The position numbers were made by a program, and so were the translations under genes. From Botryococcus braunii (Eukaryota > Chlorophyta > Trebouxiophyceae), in NCBI GenBank assembly GCA_002005505.1, contig KV908398.1, positions 540,976 through 559,808 on the forward strand: a stretch of DNA of 18,833 nt, in the 5' to 3' direction. The notes beneath the pieces are model-generated. The model searched no databases, was not told the DNA's origin, and saw only the letters and a list, made by a program, of their open reading frames with translations. This document shows positions 7,518-14,395 of the stretch, one piece after another (positions within the stretch are counted from its first letter, which is position 1; every line of letters begins with the position of its first letter).

Positions 7518-10500
7518 TTAAGAAAGGACTGGGGCAGCTGCCACGTCATCAGCCAGATGGCGAACATGGGCAAGAGGCTCCCAAGTATTCTCAGTCTCAT
7601 CGTAGCCTTTCCATTTGACTAAGTAGCGCCAAGACTTTCCAACTTTCTTCTTAGCTATGATGGCCTCCACTTCATAAACGCCGCCACGCTTGTCTGCATA
7701 CAAAGGAGGTGGTGAAGTAACAGTAACTGGTACAGATGAAGACACATAAGGCTTCAGCTGGGAAACATGAAACACAGGATGAATATTTACAGTCTCAGGC
7801 AAGACGAGTCTAAAAGCTCGAGAACCAACTGCTGCAGCAATAGTAAAGGGCCCAAAATACTTAGCTGATAACTTTGACGAGAGCCCAGGTGAAAGCTGGT
7901 TTTTCCTTGCAGCCAACAACACCTGGTCCCCCACCTTGAAAGGGTGGTCTCGTCTCTTTCTATCTGCATAAGATTTCTGCCGTTGCTGTGCAGAGGCAAG
8001 ATTAGATTTGGCACTCTTTATGGCAGTCTGCAGCCCCTCAACCCATTCAGAAACGGCAGGATTCACAGAACGTGAGGGAACAGCAGAAGACAAGGGAGTA
8101 AGGGGATGGCGCCCATGATTCAGGAAGAAGGGTGTCTGCAGTGTTGAAGCCTGAAGTGAGTTATTATATGCAAACTCCACCATACTCAAATACTTGTACC
8201 AGTCATCCTGCCTGGGACCCACAAACCCTCTCAGCATGTCTTCCATGGTCCTGTTCATTCTCTCAGTCTGCCCATCCGTCTGAGGGTGGTAAGCAGTAGA
8301 CATAGCAATCTCAGTACCCAATAGTTTCACAAAGGCCTTCCAAAAACGACTAGTGAACCTTGGATCTCTATCACTCACAATGGAGGTAGGCATTCCAAAT
8401 CTCACAAAGACCCTGTCAACAAACAGTTGTGCAAGTTGAGGTGCAGTGATGGTTTTAGTGCATGCAGCCAAGACACACAACTTAGAAAACCTATCAACAA
8501 ATACCACAATAGAGTCAAAACCACAGCAGACAGGTAAATCAGTCACTAAGTCAAGGGAAATGCTCTGCCAAGGTCCATCCGGAATAGGCAGTGGCTGAAG
8601 TAGACCATAAGGTACGGCTCCAGTCCCTTTAGTGCGCTGGCAGGTGTCACAAGACCTGCAAAAGTCCCTGACTGATGAGCTGAGACGTGGCCACCAAAAT
8701 TCCCTGCACACTAATTCATACATCTTGTTAATCCCAAGATGGCCAGAAAAGGGGGTGGCATGACACTCTCTCAGTACCTTCTCTCGCAATGCATCAGGGA
8801 CATACACTCTACCTGACTGCACCGAATAAGGTACAGTGTCTCTCATCACCAAAACACCTTCTTCCACAAGTTTAGCAACTGTGGGATCAGAAACACACAG
8901 CAAAGCAATTTCTGGTAGGAGGGACGAGACAGAAACAGAGGAGACATGCATTACTGCCAAATCAACACGCCTAGACAAAGCATCTGCAACAACATTGACA
9001 GTGCCCTTCACATATTTAATATCAGGCATGAATCTCATGATTTCAGTAAGCCATCTTTCCTGCCTACTAGTCCTAACAGGAGCACTCAATAAATACTCAA
9101 GTGCTTGCTGGTCAGTGTGTACAGTAAACTTAGCACCCAGCAACAAATGCTTCCATTTAAGCAAGGCATGAACAAGAGCAAGCAACTCTCTGTCATATGG
9201 TGCTAACTTCCTCTCAGGGGGTTGGAGTTTCCTGGACTCGAAGGCAACGGGCTGCAGTCCCTTTCCTTGATCCTGCTGCAACACAGCACCAACAGCAAAA
9301 CCTGAGGCATCTACATGCACAACAAAACGTTTATCTAAATCAGGCATCAAAAGGCAAGGAGGAGTAGAAACAAGATCTTTCAATGCTACAAAGGCTTCCC
9401 GCTGGGGTCCCTCCCAGGTCCAAGGCACATCCTTTTTGAGCAACTCAGTAAGAGGATAGGCAACATCTGCAAAACGGTCCATAAAAGTATCATAATATTG
9501 AGTAAGACCTAGAAACCCTCTCAACTGTGACACATTCAAAGGAGTGGGCCAATCCTGAATGGCTACAACCTTCCTAGGATCCACCATAATCCCATGAGGT
9601 GTCAACAGGTGTCCAAGGTATTCCACCTGCTTAGCAACAAAATCACACTTAGACCTTTTGCAATAAAATTTATGTTCCCTGAGCACTGACAAGACTGTCC
9701 TCAAATGCTCCATATGCTCTGCAACAGATTTAGAATATATGAGGATATCGTCTAGGTACACCAGCACAAATCTATCAAGGAAGGGAGACAAGATAGAGTT
9801 CATCACAGACTGAAAGGTGGCAGGTGCATTGGTTAACCCAAAAGGCATAACAGTGAACTCATAATGACCATAACGGGTTTTAAAAGCAGTCTTTTCTATG
9901 CTGTCATCATGCATACGTATCTGATGATATCCAGAGGCAAGGTCTAGCTTAGAAAATACACAACTTCCATGCAATTGCTCGAACATCTCATCAATCTTAG
10001 GAAATGGGTGTTGGGTCCTAACAGTAATCCTATTCAAGGCCCTGTAGTCAATGCATAAACGCCATCCACCATCCTTTTTGGGAACAAATAAGATGGGTGC
10101 ACCAAATGGTGATGTCGATGGGCGGATGAACCCCCTCTCAAGGAGCTCCTGCAACTGTGCACGTAGCTCAGCAAGCTGGGCTCCAGACAGTGGATATATG
10201 CGGGAGGCTGGAGGAGTTGCGTCCGGCTCCAATCTGATGTGGTGGTCTCCAGCACGAGAAGGAGGGAGGCCTTCAGGAAGTCCAGACAGTACATCCTTAA
10301 ATTCCTGCAAAAGCTGCTCCAACTCTGGCACATTGTATGCATCAGTATCTGAAACATTGTCAGTCACTGCATTCAGTTGAATAATGTACACTGATTCACC
10401 CAACTTCACCATCTCTTCCACTTCCATGGATGAGATCACATACCCAGGCATGCCTGACCTCTGACACCCCAAAAGTACATGTGTTTTATTAGCATGAACC

Positions 10501-11096
10501 AAAGACACAGCATTCAATTTCCAATTCACAATTGGGTTAAAAGCAGTTAACCAAGGTTTGCCCAAGACAAGATCATAGTAGGTCAACTCAGTAGGGAGGA
10601 AGGTGACTCCAAAACCCAAGGTCCCAACAGTTAGGTCAGTTGACACACTATGTCCTACCACAGATGTCCTACCATCAGCCACTCTCACAGTAACATGTGA
10701 ACTCAAAGGCACAGTGGGAAGGGCAAGCTCCTGCACAAGTTTATCATCAATAAAATTTGCAGAGGCTCCACTGTCCAACAAAATCCTGACAGGTCTACTA
10801 GCAAGAATTCCCTCAAACTCTATGCAAGTGGAGGAAAGATCAAGACCATTCACAATGTGTCTACTGTCAAGCTGAACAAAAGAGTCAAAAGAAGTTGCGG
10901 GCAGGGGTTTCTCCTTCACACTGAGACAACCAGTCTGTACCAGGCAACGATATAAGGGCAAGCCTGTATGGGAACTGCAGTGGGGTGAGCTCTTAAAGGT
11001 GGAAGTAAGACCCAGTGCATCCAAAACAGAAGCCGAGAGCAATACATCATGAGAGTTGTTGTTGTGTAGTCCCTTCCAGCACCTGTTCACAGTGGC
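7518..11096 (-). CDS. pol: Ty3/gypsy Pol: protease, RT, RNase H, integrase, chromodomain
   Basis: This is one uninterrupted frame, open after a TGA at 11097-11099; the GTG at 11088-11090 is used only for numbering and is not a credible start. Aspartic protease has DSGAS at D106. Reverse transcriptase spans about 300-480 with YLDD at 445-448. RNase H has D594, E618, D660 and D703. Integrase has its H/C zinc site (H777, H784, C814, C817) and catalytic D847, D907 and E943, with exactly 35 residues between the last two. A GPF motif lies at 1080-1082. A chromodomain of about 1138-1180 has the YLVKWKGY and TWEP signatures and probably binds modified histone tails during targeting. The stop is TAA. 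All catalytic residues are present, so the polyprotein looks functional. The frame overlaps the upstream small frame by about 50 bp in another register, which suggests recoding. Confidence 0.95.
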   Translation of the reverse strand, partial: ATVNRCWKGLHNNNSHDVLLSASVLDALGLTSTFKSSPHCSSHTGLPLYRCLVQTGCLSVKEKPLPATSFDSFVQLDSRHIVNGLDLSSTCIEFEGILASRPVRILLDSGASANFIDDKLVQELALPTVPLSSHVTVRVADGRTSVVGHSVSTDLTVGTLGFGVTFLPTELTYYDLVLGKPWLTAFNPIVNWKLNAVSLVHANKTHVLLGCQRSGMPGYVISSMEVEEMVKLGESVYIIQLNAVTDNVSDTDAYNVPELEQLLQEFKDVLSGLPEGLPPSRAGDHHIRLEPDATPPASRIYPLSGAQLAELRAQLQELLERGFIRPSTSPFGAPILFVPKKDGGWRLCIDYRALNRITVRTQHPFPKIDEMFEQLHGSCVFSKLDLASGYHQIRMHDDSIEKTAFKTRYGHYEFTVMPFGLTNAPATFQSVMNSILSPFLDRFVLVYLDDILIYSKSVAEHMEHLRTVLSVLREHKFYCKRSKCDFVAKQVEYLGHLLTPHGIMVDPRKVVAIQDWPTPLNVSQLRGFLGLTQYYDTFMDRFADVAYPLTELLKKDVPWTWEGPQREAFVALKDLVSTPPCLLMPDLDKRFVVHVDASGFAVGAVLQQDQGKGLQPVAFESRKLQPPERKLAPYDRELLALVHALLKWKHLLLGAKFTVHTDQQALEYLLSAPVRTSRQERWLTEIMRFMPDIKYVKGTVNVVADALSRRVDLAVMHVSSVSVSSLLPEIALLCVSDPTVAKLVEEGVLVMRDTVPYSVQSGRVYVPDALREKVLRECHATPFSGHLGINKMYELVCREFWWPRLSSSVRDFCRSCDTCQRTKGTGAVPYGLLQPLPIPDGPWQSISLDLVTDLPVCCGFDSIVVFVDRFSKLCVLAACTKTITAPQLAQLFVDRVFVRFGMPTSIVSDRDPRFTSRFWKAFVKLLGTEIAMSTAYHPQTDGQTERMNRTMEDMLRGFVGPRQDDWYKYLSMVEFAYNNSLQASTLQTPFFLNHGRHPLTPLSSAVPSRSVNPAVSEWVEGLQTAIKSAKSNLASAQQRQKSYADRKRRDHPFKVGDQVLLAARKNQLSPGLSSKLSAKYFGPFTIAAAVGSRAFRLVLPETVNIHPVFHVSQLKPYVSSSVPVTVTSPPPLYADKRGGVYEVEAIIAKKKVGKSWRYLVKWKGYDETENTWEPLAHVRHLADDVAAAPVLS

Positions 11097-11424
11097 TCAG
11101 GCAAGAGAGCACAGTCAATCTAGTACCTGGCAGTAGCTGTGACACAAGCTGGCTAACAGTACACTCCCTGTTACTACCATCAACAAACAAGACAACATGA
11201 GCATCACTAGAAAGAAGGTGAGGAGCTGCATCTCTCTTATACATGCACACAGGATTGATCAAGTCACTGGCATGGGGGGATGTCTGAAACTCTCTACACA
11301 AACCATGCCCATCCACAATATGGGACTTGAAAGAATGGCAACAACTGTGAAAGAAATCCTGCAGATTACCAAGCCCATACAAAACAGGAATCCCATACTG
11401 GGTCACTGAACAGTTGGCAGACAT
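11047..11424 (-). CDS. Small Cys/His-rich frame between gag and pol
   Basis: This 125-codon frame starts at a true ATG (11422-11424) and ends inside the 5' end of pol. It has no match I recognise. A Cys/His-rich stretch near residues 29-45 (HSCC, then several H and C) could bind metal, but it is not the standard CX2CX4HX4C zinc knuckle that Gag normally carries. Its frame differs from truncated gag (stop at 11471-11473) and from pol, which is shifted +1. It may be the C-terminal remnant of gag after deletion and frameshift, or a separate reading frame that delivers pol by recoding. Function is unknown. Confidence 0.4.
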   Translation of the reverse strand: MSANCSVTQYGIPVLYGLGNLQDFFHSCCHSFKSHIVDGHGLCREFQTSPHASDLINPVCMYKRDAAPHLLSSDAHVVLFVDGSNRECTVSQLVSQLLPGTRLTVLSCLSHCEQVLEGTTQQQLS

Positions 11425-11470
11425 CTGAAACAGGCCTCACACTGCTGTAATACCAAAGAAGTCCAACAAA

Positions 11471-12028
11471 TCAAGTTTTATCTGATTTTTGAAAGTGCTT
11501 CCTCAACTCAAGGTGTAATTGGAAGCAACGGAAGAACGTCGTAGCCACCTCTACGGACCGAGCGGATGCCAAGCCTACATCGTAGGTCCCCAAAAACATT
11601 TCAGTCTGCATAAGCCAAGGATCCAACTTCATTGGATCTCCCTCGAATACAGATGGGTCTGGCAACTTGAGCGAGGGCTTCCCTGAACCTGACGAGGCTG
11701 TAGCCGATGCCGGAGTTGCCGTTGGTATGGGCTGCGGCACGACCACAGGTGCAGGTTGCGCGAGAGAGCACTGAATTAACATCTCAAGTCCCTCTGAAAT
11801 GCTCTGAGTGGTATCAACTGGAGGGGAATGCGACGGAACACTAGATCCCAATGCAACGGCTCCTTCGAGCAGGGCACCGATATCTACCAAACGCCTAAGC
11901 ATACAACGAGGATCTACCCATGAACGATCTACATATACATAAGCAAGAAGATCTATGGATGGATCTGGCTCTGCGATGCCAGGACTAGGTGCACGAGCCC
12001 TTGAACCCGAACGAGGATGCCGAGACAT
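11471..12028 (-). CDS. gag: Ty3/gypsy Gag, N-terminal part (truncated)
   Basis: An ATG at 12026-12028 opens a frame of about 185 codons. A low-complexity Pro/Ala/Thr region is followed by a segment typical of the start of the retrotransposon Gag domain (LKLPDPSVFEGDP, then LDPWLMQTEMFL). After a SVEVATTFF segment the similarity to Gag stops, and a short tail ends at TGA (11471-11473). Gag of this family is normally about 300-450 residues with a C-terminal zinc knuckle; both the rest of the capsid region and the knuckle are missing. An internal deletion between about 11520 and 11424 is the simplest explanation. It probably cannot form particles alone. Confidence 0.75.
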   Translation of the reverse strand: MSRHPRSGSRARAPSPGIAEPDPSIDLLAYVYVDRSWVDPRCMLRRLVDIGALLEGAVALGSSVPSHSPPVDTTQSISEGLEMLIQCSLAQPAPVVVPQPIPTATPASATASSGSGKPSLKLPDPSVFEGDPMKLDPWLMQTEMFLGTYDVGLASARSVEVATTFFRCFQLHLELRKHFQKSDKT

Positions 12029-12079
12029 CACAATCCGAAAGGAAAAGAAACGCACCACGAACGAACGACAAGGAACTAA

Positions 12080-12097
12080 TCCTTGTCGCCGATACCA
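12080..12097 (-). promoter_or_regulatory. Ty3/gypsy primer-binding site
   Basis: On the minus strand, one base after the 5' LTR, the sequence reads TGGTATCGGCGACAAGG. TGGTATC matches the complement of the 3' end of plant-type initiator tRNA-Met (TGGTATCAGAGC). Later bases agree less, so the tRNA identity is tentative, but the position is right. Confidence 0.7.
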
Positions 12098-12098
12098 C

Positions 12099-12359
12099 TG
12101 TAGCGTTAACTAAGCGGAAGAGGTTTTTATGAGACAGTGAGACGTTCGTGGTGTGCAACGAAAGAGTGTTACATGATTGATTCGCAAGCGTACTCTTAAA
12201 CCCAGGGTGGATTGAATTATACTGTACTGCCACAGACGCGTAGTCGGGCAACCGAGCGAACTACTTGAGCGAGGTTGTACTGCGAATCCAGATCACATGG
12301 CAAGTCAAAGAGCAATGCCAAGGACCATACTAGAGCATTATACCCTAGGAAATGCTACA
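12099..12359 (-). repeat. Ty3/gypsy 5' LTR
   Basis: 261 bp, apparently identical to 6496-6756, with TGTAGC/GCTACA ends. In the orientation of the element this is the promoter-bearing LTR. On the opposite strand an ATG at 12297 lies in frame with the flanking LRR exon fragment. Confidence 0.95.
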
Positions 12360-12364
12360 GTGTC
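12360..12364 (+). repeat. Target-site duplication, right copy (GTGTC)
   Basis: It repeats 6491-6495 and directly follows the 5' LTR. Confidence 0.93.
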
Positions 12365-12590
12365 CCGCGTGAAGGTCAGCGGATGCATTATACTGCACGA
12401 CGCTCAGCTTTGCTCCATCACATCCAAAGTGAGCCCAGAATATTTGCGTGCACTGCGCAAGCAACCACGCGATCTGGAAGGTCTGGACCCCGTCCGTTTA
12501 CCACGGTGCCGGTGCGAGGGTGGGGTGAAGCTCGGGGATTGCTGCTACGCTCCTGAGTTCCTCCCGCACATCATCGAGGCTGCCATTGAC
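12360..12590 (+). pseudogene. LRR exon copy B, 3' fragment
   Basis: These 231 bp align with 27-257 of copy A without gaps at about 95% identity. I count eleven base differences: seven codons change an amino acid and three codons change silently. The match ends abruptly after the codon matching D77 of copy A. The sequence then switches to unrelated DNA whose frame soon reaches a stop at 12612-12614. Only the Cys-rich module remains; no LRRs follow. With the chromovirus inserted upstream, the copy cannot encode the original protein. Confidence 0.85.
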
Positions 12591-12918
12591 TTATCTACCA
12601 GCTGGGTGATATAGGGCCTGTTTTGGCCGGTTGAGATTTTGTGTATTCCCTGCTTTACTTCTGGATAATTTCACCTCGTTGTCTTTATGATATTTCAAGG
12701 TAGGTTGGTGATATACGATTGTAGCTGGGTGATGTTGCAACTTAGCTCAAATTGAATATCAACCAGCCACTTACAATATCACCCAGCTACTCACAATATC
12801 ACCCAGCTACTCACAATATCACCCAGCTACAATCGTATATCACCCACCTACCCTCAAATGTCATGCAGGTAAAGACAAGGCGGTGAAAATATCCAGAAAT
12901 CAACAAGGAGTCAACTGA
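12591..12918. repeat. Foldback (hairpin) region, possible MITE-like element
   Basis: The left arm at about 12657-12733 is the imperfect reverse complement of 12818-12900. The inner 24 or so bp (GATATACGATTGTAGCTGGG and flanks) pair without mismatch, and there is one 7-base gap further out. Weaker pairing may extend to 12641 and 12918. The loop (12734-12817) holds most of a tandem repeat. The region starts exactly where LRR copy B stops matching copy A, so it may be an inserted foldback element or a rearrangement junction. No transposase is visible and I could not define outer ends or a target duplication. Confidence 0.65.
12771..12830 (+). repeat. 20-bp tandem repeat, three copies
   Basis: The unit TCACAATATCACCCAGCTAC occurs at 12771-12790 (one mismatch), 12791-12810 and 12811-12830. 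A degenerate fourth unit precedes it at about 12752-12770. Its reverse complement core, AGCTGGGTGAT, also appears at 12600-12610 and 12723-12733, so the repeat has spread in both orientations around the hairpin. Confidence 0.85.
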
Positions 12919-13890
12919 CAAGGACGACCGTGGCGCATCGACATGAAATTTCTAGAACTAAATTGTTGATAGTACAGGGATGAAATACCGTCTAGTTTTT
13001 TCAGTTCTATAAGTACAAGACAAATTATTTCATCAATTTCACGTACATATGAAGTTGCAAAAAGTTTGGTGAAGGTATCAGACTTGCCTGTGGTAATGTT
13101 AAGTATGAGATACGAATCCACTAGAAGACGAAGTATCAGATCCATCGACGAGTGAGTTAAAATTTTGATGACGAAGTTTAAGCCAATCAAGATTTCCTCG
13201 ATCCCCATTTGATCAATTCAGTTGTGCTCAGCGATGCAGTCCAGCATTATTACATCCATGACAGCCTTAACCTCTAAACCATATAACCAATAACCATTAA
13301 ACCCAAGCATTAATCACCCCAGAAAGTGAAACAGTAACGTAATATATCCAAGTACAATATGCAGACCAATAACGTTTTATTTAAAGCATCGTTCAATGCA
13401 TTGTTCAAAAATCAGAATCAGCTGCCAGTAAAAAGTGTCAGGCACACTGTGATTGTGTCATATACAAAAGCTGTTACGCTAAAACGGCCACGGATGCGCA
13501 TCTATCCTTTGTTTTTAAACTGAGCATTTGTAGTTACCGCATCTCGTCAATTCACTCGTTGTTGTTAGGATCGACGAGCATGTTGATGGTTTCAACAAGC
13601 TTTTCGGCGATGAGCAATTTTCTGTCCCGCTTGGTGATCGCTGCAGACTGGAATTGTCCCTGTACGTTGGAGATGTCCCTCAAAGCTGGCCTGCCACTCA
13701 TCTTTGCCGGGGACAAAGAAGGTTGTTGAGTTCTGAACATTATTATTGAATGCCTTGTGCTTTAAGTGATCTTCATGTGTGCACTATTAGGATATGGGTC
13801 CATTGAGAACATAAGGTACAATCCTATCTAGATCACACGTTTGTCGGATGAACTCTTAAGGCTGCCCCACCGGAGTGAATACCAACTGGT
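12919..13890. other. AT-richer interval with little recognisable content
   Basis: Base composition is noticeably more AT-rich than the flanks. A minus-strand frame at 12900-13208 (102 codons, ATG start) is hydrophobic in places, but matches nothing I know and partly overlaps the hairpin arm, so I do not call it. The only candidate gene is at 13552-13740. Confidence 0.4.
13552..13740 (-). CDS. Candidate small protein with a destruction-box-like motif
   Basis: This 62-codon frame has ATG at 13738-13740 and TGA at 13552-13554. Residues 17-25 read RPALRDISN, which fits the RxxLxxxxN destruction box recognised by the anaphase-promoting complex and resembles the box near the N terminus of B-type cyclins. 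A short hydrophilic linker is followed by a region likely to be helical (about 36-56). No cyclin fold, membrane segment or other domain is present. It could be a short cell-cycle regulator, the first exon of a larger gene, or a chance frame; the motif is short. No promoter or splice signal is clear. Confidence 0.3.
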   Translation of the reverse strand: MFRTQQPSLSPAKMSGRPALRDISNVQGQFQSAAITKRDRKLLIAEKLVETINMLVDPNNNE

Positions 13891-14005
13891 TGTGAAAGAT
13901 GCTGGGCATCACCAGATGCTAGTCTTGTCCGACAGTTGTGTGTGGCGTCTATTGACGACCTGTCTGCTTTGTACAGGGAAAGCCGATTGCCCATAACCTT
14001 TCACA
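13891..14005 (+). repeat. Probable Ty1/copia 5' LTR (115 bp)
   Basis: The proposed LTR begins TGTGAAAG and ends CTTTCACA, a perfect 8-bp inverted terminus, and is followed without a gap by the primer site. At 115 bp it is short for this superfamily. The second LTR is outside the window, so the left boundary rests only on the inverted termini. Confidence 0.6.
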
Positions 14006-14015
14006 GGTTATGGGC
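13989..14015 (+). repeat. Perfect 10-bp hairpin across the U5/primer-site junction
   Basis: GCCCATAACC at 13989-13998 and GGTTATGGGC at 14006-14015 are exact reverse complements separated by TTTCACA. The right arm is the first ten bases of the primer site; the left arm, inside the LTR, has the sense of the initiator tRNA-Met anticodon loop. Confidence 0.85.
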
Positions 14016-14037
14016 CCACGCCCTTCCAGCTGAGCCA
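14006..14037 (+). promoter_or_regulatory. Primer-binding site for the internal half of initiator tRNA-Met
   Basis: The reverse complement of these 32 bases reads as a tRNA from just before the D arm (TGGCTCAGCTGG) through the anticodon loop (GGGCCCATAACC). It contains the CAT anticodon and the CC before it that mark eukaryotic initiator tRNA-Met. Priming from an internally cleaved initiator tRNA is known for Drosophila copia and related elements. Here the complementarity seems unusually long. The exact match to the host tRNA cannot be tested from this window, and there may be a one-base difference in the anticodon stem. Confidence 0.7.
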
Positions 14038-14395
14038 AGTAAAAGCAGGAGTGAAGGTCGTCTACGGATGGGTCAGACGTAAGCGTCAACAAAGGAGCTC
14101 GAGCATGGCGCAGCGGCGCAAGGGAACTCGAGTGTACCAGGACCATTATCTTACTCACAGTTTACCTTTCTGGGAAATTCATAATTGAAGTTTTAGCTGT
14201 GCTTTATCATTCATAGACGTTGTCTAGAAGCACTGAGTGAGTCGGGCCGGACTCCGGCGCAAACTTCTGAGGGGAACATATCTGCTACTACTGTGCAAGA
14301 CTGGCTGGTAAATTTCCATGACATGGAGGGAATTGTAGGGTATTGCTGCATTCCAGAAGTTTATGAGTAAGTTTGGCTGGTGAAGTGACAATAGT
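14038..14395 (+). other. Ty1/copia 5' leader
   Basis: This segment between the primer site and the gag ATG has no gene-like open frame. It probably carries packaging or translation signals, but I cannot identify any. Confidence 0.5.

Larger units (their letters stand above)
6496..12359 (-). mobile_element. Complete Ty3/gypsy chromovirus LTR retrotransposon
   Basis: This 5864-bp element has two 261-bp LTRs starting TGTAGC and ending GCTACA, which I could not distinguish by eye. It also has a 5-bp target duplication, a primer site next to the right (5') LTR and a purine tract next to the left (3') LTR. The internal part reads on the minus strand in the order gag, small middle frame, then protease-RT-RNase H-integrase-chromodomain. 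Integrase after RNase H is the Ty3/gypsy order, and the C-terminal chromodomain marks the chromovirus clade. Identical LTRs imply recent insertion. Pol is intact, but gag appears truncated, so mobility may depend on gag supplied by another copy. Confidence 0.95.

Noticed and set aside
7205..7618. Plus-strand 137-codon frame at the 3' end of the chromovirus
   Set aside because: It lies in the element's 3' untranslated region and opposite the end of pol, with no domain.
12900..13208. 102-codon minus-strand frame with hydrophobic stretches
   Set aside because: No family resemblance, AT-rich composition and overlap with the hairpin arm make a chance frame more likely.
13448..14005. A longer copia LTR starting at the TGTGATT near 13448
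   Set aside because: The 13891 start gives a perfect 8-bp inverted terminus with the end at 14005, while this alternative matches only about five bases.
13941..14045. A minus-strand tRNA-Met gene
   Set aside because: The D arm and anticodon loop are recognisable, but the T arm and acceptor stem do not form, and the position right after an LTR fits a primer-binding site better.
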